Below are positions 28,001 to 35,183 of a stretch of DNA of 64,000 nucleotides, one piece after another. Position 1 is the first letter of the stretch. Each line of letters opens with the position of its first letter. The stretch spans positions 1 to 64,000 of the forward strand of contig CAXXSW010000002.1 of the NCBI GenBank assembly GCA_963677625.2. Reading direction: 5' to 3'. The notes under the pieces were generated by a model that searched no databases, was not told the DNA's origin, and worked only from the letters and a program-made list of their open reading frames with translations. Origin of the DNA: UBA1351 sp963677625 (GTDB lineage Bacteria; Bacillota; Clostridia; Lachnospirales; Vallitaleaceae). The position numbers were made by a program, and so were the translations under genes.

Positions 28001-29570
28001 CGGGCGCGGCGAAGGCGCACGGGTTTTTTGCCAGAATGGTGTAAGAGTCGTCATAGCTAAGATCCGTATAATTTGTTTCACAGTAGATTGTGCTATAGAC
28101 TGTTTCGCCATATTCAGTTTGAGGGGATGGGTTATAGACCTGGATCACAACGGTTTCCTTACCGTCGCCGTTGAAATCCGCCGCCGTTACATTGTATATG
28201 TAGTAATTACCGCCCAGAATATCGGTGAAGAGGGGCTGCTCCACGGAAAATCCGAAGCTATCCATCTTTAGTAGGACACCGTCGACATAGACATAATCCT
28301 GTGTGCCGATTCCGTCTTTTTTTACAACAGCCAGCGCGGTACGAACCCCTCCCACAGACAGATACGTTACCTGTTCTCCTAGATCGACATTGGTCTCGAC
28401 GCTGAGGGTGAAGTTTTCATTGTCGCTGTCGTACTTATAGGCGGCGAGATAGCGGGTCCAAGGATTACGGTTCCCATCTTCGGCTGTGAAAAAATCATAC
28501 ATACTTTGTCCGCTGAGCACCAGGTCGTCCTCATTGCCGTCGCCGTCGACATCACCAAAGGCCAGGGAAGCGCTAAGGATGCCGTAGCCTTCATAGTCAC
28601 TGATCGGAACCGCGATTTCGGTTTCTAGGGCGTCGCCGGCTTTAGAGCCGCGGAGCACTACAGCCTGGCTGGCTACGCGTTCCGTGGCCGAAAAGATACC
28701 ACCCCAGGTGATGCCCAGGTCGTCAATGCCGTCCCCGGTCATGTCGCACGCCGTAAGGCCAACCTGATTGGGGGCGTAAGTATTATAGCTTAAGGGATAC
28801 TCTTTTATTAGCGTCCATGCATCGGGCGTCTGCCATTGTGTGCTTGATTCCTGTAGCTGAAATACTTTTATTCTGGGATTAGTATCGTAAGGAATATAGA
28901 CCACGATTTCATCGATGCCGTTGCCATCAAAATCCCCTGCGGCGATCTGAAGATAACCCTGATATAAGTTCGGAAAATCTATGAAATCATCTATAAACGT
29001 AGACGAGTTGGCAAATTTCTTGACGTCTACCATTATACGTCTGGTACTGCTTGAATAATCAAAAATGTCCATCGTTGTCGTTGGATCAATAAAATTCAGA
29101 TCCAAGTTATAGGTTGCGTTTTTGTCTGTGCCTGATCTGTACATCCTCAGCAATGCAACCTGACCGTCCAGGCCATTGCCGTCAAAGTTACCGGCAACAC
29201 CCTGATAAGCGGTGGCATTTAAGGGCATGCCGACGCCTTTAGAACTATCCACCCACTCCTTTGTAGTGGCGGCCATATCCAGGTTGTCGCCGTAAAGATC
29301 AGCTCCAGCTATACCGATGGTATACAGTTCCTTTACAGGAGCCACGGCCGTATTCTTCACGCCGTACGGCGACGACGAGTCCTCGCCCGCCACATATCCG
29401 TCTGGTTCAGCGCTGGTGTCAAATCCCAATGCGCTGAGGACGTTTTCCTCGTCCTCGTCATCTGCTGCGGCTGCAGGCAGTGATACCGCGGGCAGCAACC
29501 CTATGATAAAAATCAGGGTCATTGCAATGGATAAAAATTTATGTAGCCTTTTTTTGATTAATTTTTGCAT
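22050..29570 (-). CDS. Giant modular SLH-anchored surface protein
   Basis: 2506 residues. Signal peptide (1-36, ending PAAAA). Residues ~120-480 carry FG-GAP/VCBS-like calcium-loop repeats (DGNGLDG, DGNGIDE, TGDGIDD, DGDGNED, NGDGKET), the beta-propeller type. About 540-855 is an unassigned beta-rich domain. Then an FN3-like domain (~856-970), an Ig-like domain with YQWQRLVDGEW and GTYRCRV (~975-1070) and a further Ig-like repeat. A long series of InlB-B-type repeats follows, with recurring 'GYxVxxWTVDG' and 'DxTVxVxF' elements, then a Gly/Ser/Asn linker, a ZU5-like region and three C-terminal SLH domains (last ~190 residues). The SLH domains bind secondary cell-wall polymer, so the protein is displayed on the surface, probably for adhesion or ligand binding. 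Codon use is far GC-richer than in all neighbours, a sign of horizontal acquisition. Confidence 0.85.
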   Translation of the reverse strand: MQKLIKKRLHKFLSIAMTLIFIIGLLPAVSLPAAAADDEDEENVLSALGFDTSAEPDGYVAGEDSSSPYGVKNTAVAPVKELYTIGIAGADLYGDNLDMAATTKEWVDSSKGVGMPLNATAYQGVAGNFDGNGLDGQVALLRMYRSGTDKNATYNLDLNFIDPTTTMDIFDYSSSTRRIMVDVKKFANSSTFIDDFIDFPNLYQGYLQIAAGDFDGNGIDEIVVYIPYDTNPRIKVFQLQESSTQWQTPDAWTLIKEYPLSYNTYAPNQVGLTACDMTGDGIDDLGITWGGIFSATERVASQAVVLRGSKAGDALETEIAVPISDYEGYGILSASLAFGDVDGDGNEDDLVLSGQSMYDFFTAEDGNRNPWTRYLAAYKYDSDNENFTLSVETNVDLGEQVTYLSVGGVRTALAVVKKDGIGTQDYVYVDGVLLKMDSFGFSVEQPLFTDILGGNYYIYNVTAADFNGDGKETVVIQVYNPSPQTEYGETVYSTIYCETNYTDLSYDDSYTILAKNPCAFAAPDTDQDTMKMTYTGEHHLIYSDPKILAVVAAPPYFGDLEHLDGGDSYVGNSETTYASTSGSSITGTATATLTSGLYVSFEQELAFLGIKGAKMEAELEVLSHITAEYERSKEMTQTVEYGTSGGQDTVALYTVPIDVFVYDVYVPTKQSNGSIKWEKQTMTVDVPYNAAVRTLTVEDYDVIAENFEDLPTVRGNILDSTPGYPASYPSTTAGYNDVNIYDGSYAGVGYGSAGFITQSLAITEETSIGASYTGEITLKVGGGILGFSAGPVVGIEAGGGLVYCNMTGSEFSGTVFGMPEEAEEYGYGYNWKIFKAMYSDGDMTFPVVTYVVNSVIAPADLPSDFCADVENITSDSIPLTWKVADPSTVGFQLYRHYEFPDGEGDYPVSDVISIDDYASYNDITGEYTYSYTDEDLDPYTQYQYCIQSISGTSPYYSVPSDMVSAYTAPETGQPEITLSATSLQLHPDDTVNLSVTVTNDDENAKTPLYQWQRLVDGEWENLSYQDTDTLTFSNADAYEAGTYRCRVNQVVGAYYISTYSDRVEVSVSKRTPEMTLSVIKESDTDIAPEIQATLTNNNSDSIPSGTVAFEITGDENTQTVTVAVASDGTATLSSWTAPENGFYSITASYNGNRIFKNVRSETTSLIGTDTGFGLEIPDEVVYGGALTPDVSQYTSADSNVTRTAISELADYTLSYKIYRSSGSNWTRIYSSYSDYPISGNTITPTQIGSYKLEVILSKRYGSGNDASLVEVATLARTFTVLQRSLTVTAPSYRLPQDEPTQPTTGDLIKSDGSLAFSESLTDLGLGVECLTSAGTAVTITSSTSPGVYTTRVTADSNYSAAQANYDLTFINGTYAVTGLTYPVTISAKTLMGETVGTLGVFSPQNFTNGTEYQYGTEIVFVADPNSGYEVDNWKVTVGNDTEEIDPDTLENPNLLTKTIHDEAIDVVVTFKVQQAALTFGGTNGSVVCVDSAMLQSGDNVIAGASYTFKAIPDAGYHFKEWRLYAGEFSYPADAEDIDGFHTCTLTMGAVSANLMAVFERDNYVLSLGDHLIASYYWDNDDDSQTDDVLKAVSSGAEIMGDTEVTVQAAAGHCIADDGKWYVDNIAVTTGEDDPNTEVDETVYYSGQNYAFNITQDTTIDADTTIQYYDVTVTTQWLGSGADPDGNTVAVSIDGTSTDLDALTDLGGSSAVAFTAVPAYGAIFDHWSVNGATIDPDTLADPQVYTCVALGEDLEVTAFFTENEVYTVTVSKEAHGAMGYSLNGGDEVPLGSDADTALIPVYEGDTLVFTAAPDTEFMVSGWTVDGTWYQTTSNTWTLSNIDSNRTLSLNFAAKIYYTVEFSADDHGSVSAVMDDTYTLTSGERPGGGTVIEFNATPNVGYMVAGWTVDGETVKNEYGTDYVDSVYTIDALSRDTTVSVSFRAEQIWTITVPAQQEHYTLTSSFTPDSYGSTGSSGSVRDGASTVLTVIPDPGYLIDSLSVTGTTVQAFDDVSVLDDGTWICTINAVTEDLVVEASGKAAYTVTIVTVTGGTATADLSFCTAGTQVTIKAAAQTDYTFSGWTVGSTQDGTVNINDKDAPETWFTMPTENVTVTPYFTYTGGSNSGGNPSSNPGNNPSGGISGSGSPSDNQAGEDLTITDSEGNVIGGTRTNTENGARVDITRSGFNKLAKNSDNRVTIDLGIAEVTFDSKAMDNISGNSDTGDISLSVEQVDPSDLPVGAQVRIGSRPVFDFTLMASDTQISNLNGKATVSVPYTLQAGENPETVVIYYIDDSGALNTVRGRYNPATSSVNFTVTHFSIYAIGYNEVIFDDVSAGDWYYDAVTFCSARKITTGTGNDRVSPNVTLTRGQFLVMLMRAYDIKADETSTDNFNDAGDTYYTGYLSVAKRLKITNGVGNNLYAPESKITRQDMFTLLYRALDVLGELPEVNSISNLSDFSDADDVSDYANEAIEALVASKIISGSDGKLDPLGNSTRAQMAQLLYKLLSL

Positions 29571-29610
29571 ATTATATAACCTTCTTTCTCAATGATTTTA
29601 TTTTTTATTT

Positions 29611-29746
29611 AGCTCAAAAACCTCGCTTGACGACAGGTCTACTTTGTCGCCCAGCTAATCACCACGCCGTCCGCCTGCGTGTGCCGGAAAAAACGCCTCG
29701 TCCTTGAGCTGCCCGAAGCGGATATTCTCGATCATGTCATCATTCC
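29611..29746 (-). pseudogene. Degenerate DUF2442-like fragment
   Basis: On the minus strand NDDMIENIRFGQLKDEAFF continues, after one frame change, as RHTQADGVVISW and, after a second, as GDKVDLSSSEVFEL. This resembles the C-terminal half of DUF2442 proteins (pattern 'GTIVW..DIDLxPExLYE'). No start and two frameshifts mean it is a remnant. It has the same elevated GC content as the giant gene beside it and was probably carried in with it. Confidence 0.5.
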
Positions 29747-29753
29747 AATAAAA

Positions 29754-29819
29754 AATAACCACTGCACTTATTGTACAGTGGTTATTTTCCCTTGTAACCT
29801 ACCCATCGGGTAGTTTTTT
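29754..29819. terminator. Two hairpins in the remnant region
   Basis: 29754-29764 pairs with 29776-29786 (11 bp, 11-nt loop). CTACCC (29799-29804) pairs with GGGTAG (29808-29813) and is followed by six T, a small plus-strand terminator-like element. No intact plus-strand gene precedes them, so they are probably relics. Confidence 0.45.
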
Positions 29820-29838
29820 GCTACTTTTTTTCGTTTAA

Positions 29839-29997
29839 GGCTTCAAAATGCTTTCAAAGTCTCCACAGGCATACCAAAACTGCCGAGCAGTTGTATTGAT
29901 GTTTCAATACATAGACGCTTTCTATAACACCAAACATATTCATAGTCATTGTGAAATGAAGTTACCTATTGATTATGAAAAAGCATATGTAAATTAA
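29839..29997 (+). mobile_element. IS3-family transposase C-terminal remnant
   Basis: In the frame ending at TAA 29995-29997 the sequence reads MFQYIDAFYNTKHIHSH followed by CEMKLPIDYEKAYVN. This is the end of an IS3/IS150 OrfB integrase-type transposase (pattern 'FxYIExFYNRKRxHSxLxYxSPxxYE'). The frame is closed by a stop at 29836-29838 and no catalytic DDE region is present. Only the tail survives; no terminal inverted repeats were recognised. Confidence 0.65.
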
Positions 29998-30071
29998 ATT
30001 TAGAATTCGCAAATTTATACTGTCCGGAATCTTGACAGAAGGTCAGGACTTTTATATGTAAAAAGGCAAGA

Positions 30072-30106
30072 AAAAGACCTGAAACCATTGCAGTTTCAGG
30101 TCTTTT
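30072..30106 (-). terminator. Terminator of tRNA-Ala
   Basis: A perfect 14-bp stem (30072-30085 with 30093-30106) and 7-nt loop, followed on the minus strand by a run of T, directly behind the tRNA 3' end. Confidence 0.9.
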
Positions 30107-30108
30107 AG

Positions 30109-30181
<73 letters not shown>

Positions 30182-30433
30182 ATATATTACTATTCTGGTA
30201 GTTGCTGGAAATGGTGTATGTTTAACTCAATTGTTATACCAAGTTATCGTAGAAGCTAGTGTTGCGCTCCCAACTGCGTCATACCCCCGAAAGTATTTAT
30301 ATTTTAACTGTTTTGAGCCACAAAAGCAATAGTTTTGTGACTCAAATTTATAAAAAATGTGTTTATTTTAAAATTCAGCCTTGAAGATAGGATTTTCGTC
30401 TATAGAATATATACACTTGGTTTGAATACGTAA

Positions 30434-30580
30434 GCAAAGGACCTCCTTGATGACCGAAAGCTCAATATGATACAAATTGCTGACAAAATAGGATACTGCG
30501 ATTCCTCATGCGTTAGCAAGGTGTTTAAGAAATATGTTGGCCTATTTCCCTTAACATATAGAAAGACATATTCTAAATAA
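30434..30580 (+). pseudogene. AraC-family regulator, C-terminal remnant
   Basis: The frame encodes AKDLLDDRKLNMIQIADKIG, then YCDSSCVSKVFKKYVGLF and PLTYRK before a stop at 30578-30580. This is the second helix-turn-helix of an AraC protein (pattern 'IAxxVGYxDxSYFxxxFKKxxGxSPxxYR'). A stop precedes at 30431-30433 and no first HTH or start exists. Its stop codon overlaps the end of the convergent XRE regulator gene. Confidence 0.75.
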
Positions 30581-31508
30581 ATAGGGGATGATTGATACCA
30601 TACTGACCATTGAGAATATCAGTATGTTTTTTGATCCAATCAGGTGTTTCGTCAATTAAAAGGCCGCTGATAAGATGGGGAATCAGAGGATCTTTAGGAT
30701 TTAGGAGGTGGCTGGCAATAATTTTACGGGCCAAAAGGAGTTTTTTTAGTTCATGAGAAAACCGGTGACTCGTATTCCTGTGAATGGCATCAATAAGTTC
30801 TATAACTTCTTGATGATGGTCGATTCGGTGGAGAAGGGTTGCATAATTCAAATAGGCAGCACCGGTTAAATCTTGTTGAAAAATGGTCTTTTCCTTAATG
30901 GTATTCATCTTATCAAGGACATTAAGAATAATTTCTTTGGACTCGTCAAAGCGATTGTTCATTCGATACCTTATAGACAGCATATTGGCAAAAACAATTT
31001 CAATATCAAAAAATTCATAACTGTCTATGAAGCTTTTATCGTTAATGGAAAGACTGTTAAGAAGGAGCATCAAATGATCAAGTTCCATGGAGTCGAATTT
31101 GTAGTTTTGCTTATTCATATTGTTATAAATACTGATATATTGGTCGAAGATTTTGCTTGTTCTTTTATCACCATGTTCCTTGCTCTTGAATTCATCAATA
31201 ATAACATTGATTTCCTGATGAAGCGCATCTAGATTGCCGCTGTTATAAGCCTCATTTGATCGCTTAATCATTCCACTAGAAAAGAAGTCGATTTCTGTTC
31301 TGCACCTAGATAACAAAAAAATTAGATCTGTTTTATAAAAATGTGAGAGAATCTCCAATGATGCTAGAGAGGGGATTCTTTTTGCATGCTCAATATTTCG
31401 CTGGGTTTCAAGGGCAACTCCAGTCTTTTCGTAGACTTCATTGCGACTTAATTTATTCCTTTTTCGGATATTATATACAATTTTGCCGAAATCATGATAA
31501 TCAATCAT
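30573..31508 (-). CDS. XRE-type regulator with helical repeat domain (RRNPP-like)
   Basis: 311 residues, ATG 31508 with AAGGAG 10 nt upstream. Residues ~5-65 form an XRE helix-turn-helix (IVYNIRKRNKLSRNEVYEKT, ETQRNIEHAKRIPSL). The remaining ~245 residues are all-helical, in pairs resembling degenerate TPRs (for example FDESKEIILNVLDKM and YLNYATLLHRIDHHQEVI). HTH plus TPR at ~300 residues is the architecture of Rgg/PlcR/QssR-type RRNPP receptors that bind a re-imported peptide. It is divergent from a gene for a 47-residue exported peptide, starts 95 bp apart. Ligand assignment is inferred. Confidence 0.82.
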   Translation of the reverse strand: MIDYHDFGKIVYNIRKRNKLSRNEVYEKTGVALETQRNIEHAKRIPSLASLEILSHFYKTDLIFLLSRCRTEIDFFSSGMIKRSNEAYNSGNLDALHQEINVIIDEFKSKEHGDKRTSKIFDQYISIYNNMNKQNYKFDSMELDHLMLLLNSLSINDKSFIDSYEFFDIEIVFANMLSIRYRMNNRFDESKEIILNVLDKMNTIKEKTIFQQDLTGAAYLNYATLLHRIDHHQEVIELIDAIHRNTSHRFSHELKKLLLARKIIASHLLNPKDPLIPHLISGLLIDETPDWIKKHTDILNGQYGINHPLFI

Positions 31509-31547
31509 AAAAAGACTAACTCCTTAGGTTTTTTCTCTATATAGATG

Positions 31548-31576
31548 ATTATACAATAATTGTGGGGAGTCATCAA
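31548..31576 (-). promoter_or_regulatory. Sigma-A promoter of the XRE regulator
   Basis: On the minus strand TTGATG (31576-31571) is followed after exactly 17 bp by a perfect TATAAT (31553-31548), about 40 bp before the regulator start. It lies within the shared intergenic region, so regulator binding here could also control the divergent peptide gene. Confidence 0.7.
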
Positions 31577-31603
31577 TCGGTCTTTAATAAAGGAGTTGGT
31601 GTA

Positions 31604-31747
31604 ATGAAGAGAACAATCATTACCTTGTTGTTGATCGCTATATTGGTTCTATCTGGAACTATGTTCGGACAGACGAATCAATTGGTTGGAGATGAAGATT
31701 ACGACCCCAGAGTGACTGAATTAAATGTAGACATATATCGTGGGTAG
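31604..31747 (+). CDS. Small exported peptide, candidate signalling pre-peptide
   Basis: 47 residues. ATG 31604 has an excellent AAAGGAG 7 nt upstream; the open frame extends to GTG 31562 without a ribosome site. Layout: MKRT, a hydrophobic core IITLLLIAILVLSG, then a polar, acidic tail beginning QTNQLVGDEDYDPR and ending DIYRG. Size, N-terminal export signal and short charged tail match pro-peptides of RRNPP quorum-sensing systems (PapR, Phr, Qsp). It is divergent from an RRNPP-like regulator and is followed by its own terminator and then a pyroglutamyl peptidase. Mature peptide unknown. Confidence 0.65.
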   Translation: MKRTIITLLLIAILVLSGTMFGQTNQLVGDEDYDPRVTELNVDIYRG

Positions 31748-31839
31748 GAAAAAATTTGCATCATTTACATGTGATGAGGGAGTTATTGAAAGAAACATTG
31801 ATTAAGCATGTATTGCTCTAATCACAATTTGGGGAGTTT

Positions 31840-31862
31840 AACCCGGGAGTAATCCCGGGTTT
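31840..31862 (+). terminator. Terminator after the small peptide gene
   Basis: AACCCGGGA (31840-31848) pairs with TCCCGGGTT (31853-31861) around a GTAA loop. The stem is strong, but the T-run is short (TTTCTG). Confidence 0.75.
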
Positions 31863-32010
31863 CTGTACGTACAAGGAGGAAAAAAGAGTCCTAAACGGGT
31901 CTAAATGGATAAAAACTATTTTATGAGGAGATAAGAAGATGCCTATTCACTTCTATGATACAATGGAGGAAGCAAGAAAGAATTATGTCAATTCCTTAAT
32001 AGGAGGAAAA

Positions 32011-32649
32011 ATGAAAATACTAGTAACAGGTTTTACGCCTTTTAATGGAGAGACAAGAAACCCGTCATTGGAAATCCTTAGTAGATTGCCCGTATGGGTT
32101 GAGGGTCATGAGATTACTACCTTGGTGGTTCCTACGGTTTTTAAGAAATCAATAGAGGTCTTAAAGGATGCTATTGAAAGAGAGAAGCCCCATCAAGTCA
32201 TTTGTATCGGACAGGCAGGTGGTGAAGCTGCTCTTCGCCTTGAAAAGGTAGCTATTAATCTGGAAGAAGCCCGGATTGCTGATAATGAAGGGAATCAACC
32301 TCTTGACAGTCCTGTAGTTGAAGGTGGAGACAAGGCATATTTTACCAATTTACCATTAAAGGCTATGAAAAAAAGCTTATATGAAGCTGGAATCCCAGCA
32401 GTTATTTCCTATACTGCCGGTACCTTTGTATGCAACCATCTTTTTTATGGTTTAATGGATATAATAAAAGACAGGCCGGGTATTAGGGGTGGATTTGTTC
32501 ATGTTCCTTATACACCAGACCAAGTTGTTGACAAGCCTGGAATGGCTCATATGTCCTTGGATATGATGGTTAATGGAATTATCAATATCATAGGAGTTGC
32601 CTGTAGAATTGACAATGACATTAAAGACCAGACCGGTAAACTTGATTAA
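32011..32649 (+). CDS. pcp: Pyroglutamyl-peptidase I
   Basis: 212 residues from ATG 32011, which follows AGGAGGAAAAA and gives the family N-terminus MKILVTGFTPF. An in-frame ATG at 31939 with its own GAGGAGATAAGAAG site would add 24 residues; both may be used. The catalytic triad of peptidase family C15 is intact: Glu78 (RLEKVAIN), Cys141 (GTFVCNH) and His164 (GFVHVPYT). The cytoplasmic enzyme removes N-terminal pyroglutamate from peptides. It sits behind the signalling-peptide candidate, which has a Gln near its likely mature N-terminus. Confidence 0.93.
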   Translation: MKILVTGFTPFNGETRNPSLEILSRLPVWVEGHEITTLVVPTVFKKSIEVLKDAIEREKPHQVICIGQAGGEAALRLEKVAINLEEARIADNEGNQPLDSPVVEGGDKAYFTNLPLKAMKKSLYEAGIPAVISYTAGTFVCNHLFYGLMDIIKDRPGIRGGFVHVPYTPDQVVDKPGMAHMSLDMMVNGIINIIGVACRIDNDIKDQTGKLD

Positions 32650-32673
32650 CATAAGATATAAAAATAGATGTGG

Positions 32674-33459
32674 TTAGTTCTTTAATGACTTACGATAGTC
32701 AGTTGGAGAAATACCACATTTTTTTTTGAATTGTTTGGAGAAATGATAGATATTCGTATAGCCAATCCTTTCTGCTATGTCAGATATTCCATAGGAGTCG
32801 TTGGATAAGAGGAATTTAGCAAGATCCATACGGGTCCTCATTAAATCTTCTTTAGGGCTGACACCAAATATATAGGCATAAATATGACTGAATCTTGATC
32901 GACTTAAATTAGTCAGTCTTGCCATTTCGTCAATGGTCCAATGATAAGCTGGTTTGGAGAGGATGATTGACCTTGCCTGTCGAAAGAGAATATCAGTATT
33001 GTTTTCAGAAGTGATGCTGTCTTTATTCTGGTTGAGTCTGGAAATTTCTATGAGAAGCTGCTTGATAAGCAGGTCTGACATCTGGCCAGCACTCCTATCT
33101 TGCATCCAGGTTTCTTTCTCAATTTTTCGTATGAGTTGGGGAATGAGGTGGTAATTATTTAGTTCCATTGGTGTGTTAAGAGGCAAATGGATTCCGTCAA
33201 AAAAAGCATTACCATCATCACTTGAAAAATGAAACCAGTCATTTTCAAAACCTGTATATGAGTTCTTATAATACTGGGGATGGTTGGGGCTATAGACCAG
33301 ACAGGTACCTTTTTTATGACGTGAAAGACGACCATTTGTTTCGATGTAGATATCTGTCAGGAAAATAAGGAAGAGATAATCGTCTGTACCTTCAGGTCTA
33401 TCGATAACAAAGTTTTCCGGTTCCTTGTAGCCACAGCCGATTTGATTGATATGAAACAT
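32674..33459 (-). CDS. AraC-family regulator with cupin-like sensor domain
   Basis: About 261 residues from ATG 33459, where AAGGAG is 7 nt upstream; the 15 extra codons to 33504 lack a site. The N-terminal ~150 residues form an AraC_binding-type beta domain (IGCGYKEPENFVIDRPEG, RHKKGTCLVYSPNHPQYY). The C-terminal double HTH includes MARLTNLSRSRFSHIY and IAERIGYTNIYHFSKQFKKK, ending SPTDYRKS. It is divergent from the arabinofuranosidase gene with a ~240 bp AT-rich intergenic region and is probably its regulator. Confidence 0.88.
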   Translation of the reverse strand: MFHINQIGCGYKEPENFVIDRPEGTDDYLFLIFLTDIYIETNGRLSRHKKGTCLVYSPNHPQYYKNSYTGFENDWFHFSSDDGNAFFDGIHLPLNTPMELNNYHLIPQLIRKIEKETWMQDRSAGQMSDLLIKQLLIEISRLNQNKDSITSENNTDILFRQARSIILSKPAYHWTIDEMARLTNLSRSRFSHIYAYIFGVSPKEDLMRTRMDLAKFLLSNDSYGISDIAERIGYTNIYHFSKQFKKKCGISPTDYRKSLKN

Positions 33460-33698
33460 AGATAGTCTCCTTGTGAATACAAGATAATATAGTTGATATA
33501 GCATAAAATGACAAATTAAAAGCTGAACATGACATTTTATTATTATTTCAGGTTACTTATAATAATATTATATTATTACGCTTTATAAGTGTCAATTATT
33601 GATTGTAATAAGATTCTAGAAAGTAAGTTATATCATTTTGTAGTCTAAAATAACAAAATTTTTTATTGAAAGGCAGTGATGCCGGAAAGTAGGTTAAG

Positions 33699-35180
33699 AT
33701 GAAACTCGTAGTAAATCCTGGTAAAAAACTGGCAAAAATTAATAAGAATATCTATGGACATTTTTCAGAACATCTTGGTAGATGTATTTACGAAGGTCTT
33801 TATGTAGGAGAGGATTCAGATATTGAGAACATTGATGGCATTCGAGTAGATGTTCTTAATGCACTTAGACAGATTAAGTTGCCGGTACTTCGTTGGCCAG
33901 GTGGATGTTTTGCAGATGAATACCACTGGAAAGATGGTATAGGTCCAAAAGAAAATCGTAAGAAGATGATTAATACTCATTGGGGTGGTGTTGTAGAAGA
34001 TAACTCTTTTGGTACACATGAATTCATGAGACTCTGTGAACTTATTGGATGTGAGCCCTACATCAATGGTAACGTGGGTAGCGGTACTGTTCAGGAAATG
34101 TCTGAATGGGTTGAATATATGACCTTTAATGGACTATCTCCAATGGCAAAGCTAAGGGAAGAGAATGGACAAAAAGACCCTTGGACTGTTAAGTATTTTG
34201 GTGTGGGAAATGAAAACTGGGGTTGTGGCGGTAATATGAGACCGGAGTATTACGCAGACCTTTACAGGAGATTTTCTACTTATGTAAGAAACTATGGTGA
34301 CAATAAAGTATATAAGATAGCTTGTGGATCCAATAATTTTGATTATAATTGGACAGATGTTGTTATGAAGATTGCCGGACCTTTTATGGATGGACTTAGC
34401 CTTCACTATTACACTGTTCCTGGAGATGATTGGGAGAATAAAGGAAGTGCTACTGAATTCAGTGATGAAGATTACTATTTGACTTTGAAAAAAACCCTCC
34501 TTATGGAAGAAATTGTCAGCAAACATTCTGCAATTATGGACAAGTACGATCCAGAAAAAAGAGTAGGATTGCTAGTTGATGAATGGGGAACTTGGTTTGA
34601 TGTGGAAGAAGGAACCAATCCGGGATTTCTTTATCAGCAGAATACTATGAGGGATGCACTTGTAGCAGGAATCAACCTTAATATTTTCAATAAACATGCA
34701 GATAGGGTTCAGATGGCGAATATTGCTCAGTTGGTTAATGTTCTTCAAGCTATCATTCTTACTGAAGGTGATAAAATAATCTTAACTCCTACTTATCATG
34801 TTTTTGATATGTATGCCAAGCATCAAGAAAATACTTTATTGGAAAGCAAGGTTTTTAATGATATGGTTGGAACCAAAGATAATCAAATTCCTAATGTTGT
34901 TGAATCAGCTTCTGTCAATGAAGATGGCCAAGTAATCATAACACTTTGTCATACAGACCTTAGCGAAGATGTGATAATGGATATTGAACTTTTAGATAGT
35001 CAGGTTGAATCAGTAACAGGTGAATATGTTTCAGGAGCTTCTAGTGACCATAATACATTTGAGAATCCTGACTGTGTTGTAAAACATGAAATGAAAGATA
35101 TTAAGATTGAAGATAATCACCTTCAAGTAACCATGGCTCCATGCTCAGTTATTCAATTAACTGTAACACCTAAGGCATAA
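33699..35180 (+). CDS. abfA: Alpha-L-arabinofuranosidase, GH51
   Basis: 493 residues, the usual size for intracellular bacterial GH51. The barrel carries the acid/base Glu172 in GVGNENWGCGG and nucleophile Glu295 in LLVDEWGTWFD, positions that match characterised GH51 enzymes; LRWPGGCFADEYHW is the conserved substrate-binding strand. There is no signal peptide, so it hydrolyses imported arabino-oligosaccharides in the cytoplasm, releasing L-arabinose. A beta-sandwich C-terminal domain is present. Expression is probably controlled by the divergent AraC regulator. Confidence 0.95.
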   Translation: MKLVVNPGKKLAKINKNIYGHFSEHLGRCIYEGLYVGEDSDIENIDGIRVDVLNALRQIKLPVLRWPGGCFADEYHWKDGIGPKENRKKMINTHWGGVVEDNSFGTHEFMRLCELIGCEPYINGNVGSGTVQEMSEWVEYMTFNGLSPMAKLREENGQKDPWTVKYFGVGNENWGCGGNMRPEYYADLYRRFSTYVRNYGDNKVYKIACGSNNFDYNWTDVVMKIAGPFMDGLSLHYYTVPGDDWENKGSATEFSDEDYYLTLKKTLLMEEIVSKHSAIMDKYDPEKRVGLLVDEWGTWFDVEEGTNPGFLYQQNTMRDALVAGINLNIFNKHADRVQMANIAQLVNVLQAIILTEGDKIILTPTYHVFDMYAKHQENTLLESKVFNDMVGTKDNQIPNVVESASVNEDGQVIITLCHTDLSEDVIMDIELLDSQVESVTGEYVSGASSDHNTFENPDCVVKHEMKDIKIEDNHLQVTMAPCSVIQLTVTPKA

Positions 35181-35183
35181 ATA

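Noticed and set aside
22700..29000. Several long open frames opposite or overlapping the giant gene
   Set aside because: They lack signal, domain patterns and ribosome sites. Long open frames in the other frames are expected from GC-rich repetitive coding sequence.
33559..33575. AT-rich palindrome between araC and abfA as a regulator site
   Set aside because: It is a simple AATAAT/ATTATT sequence and may arise from base composition; AraC sites are usually direct repeats, which I could not define.
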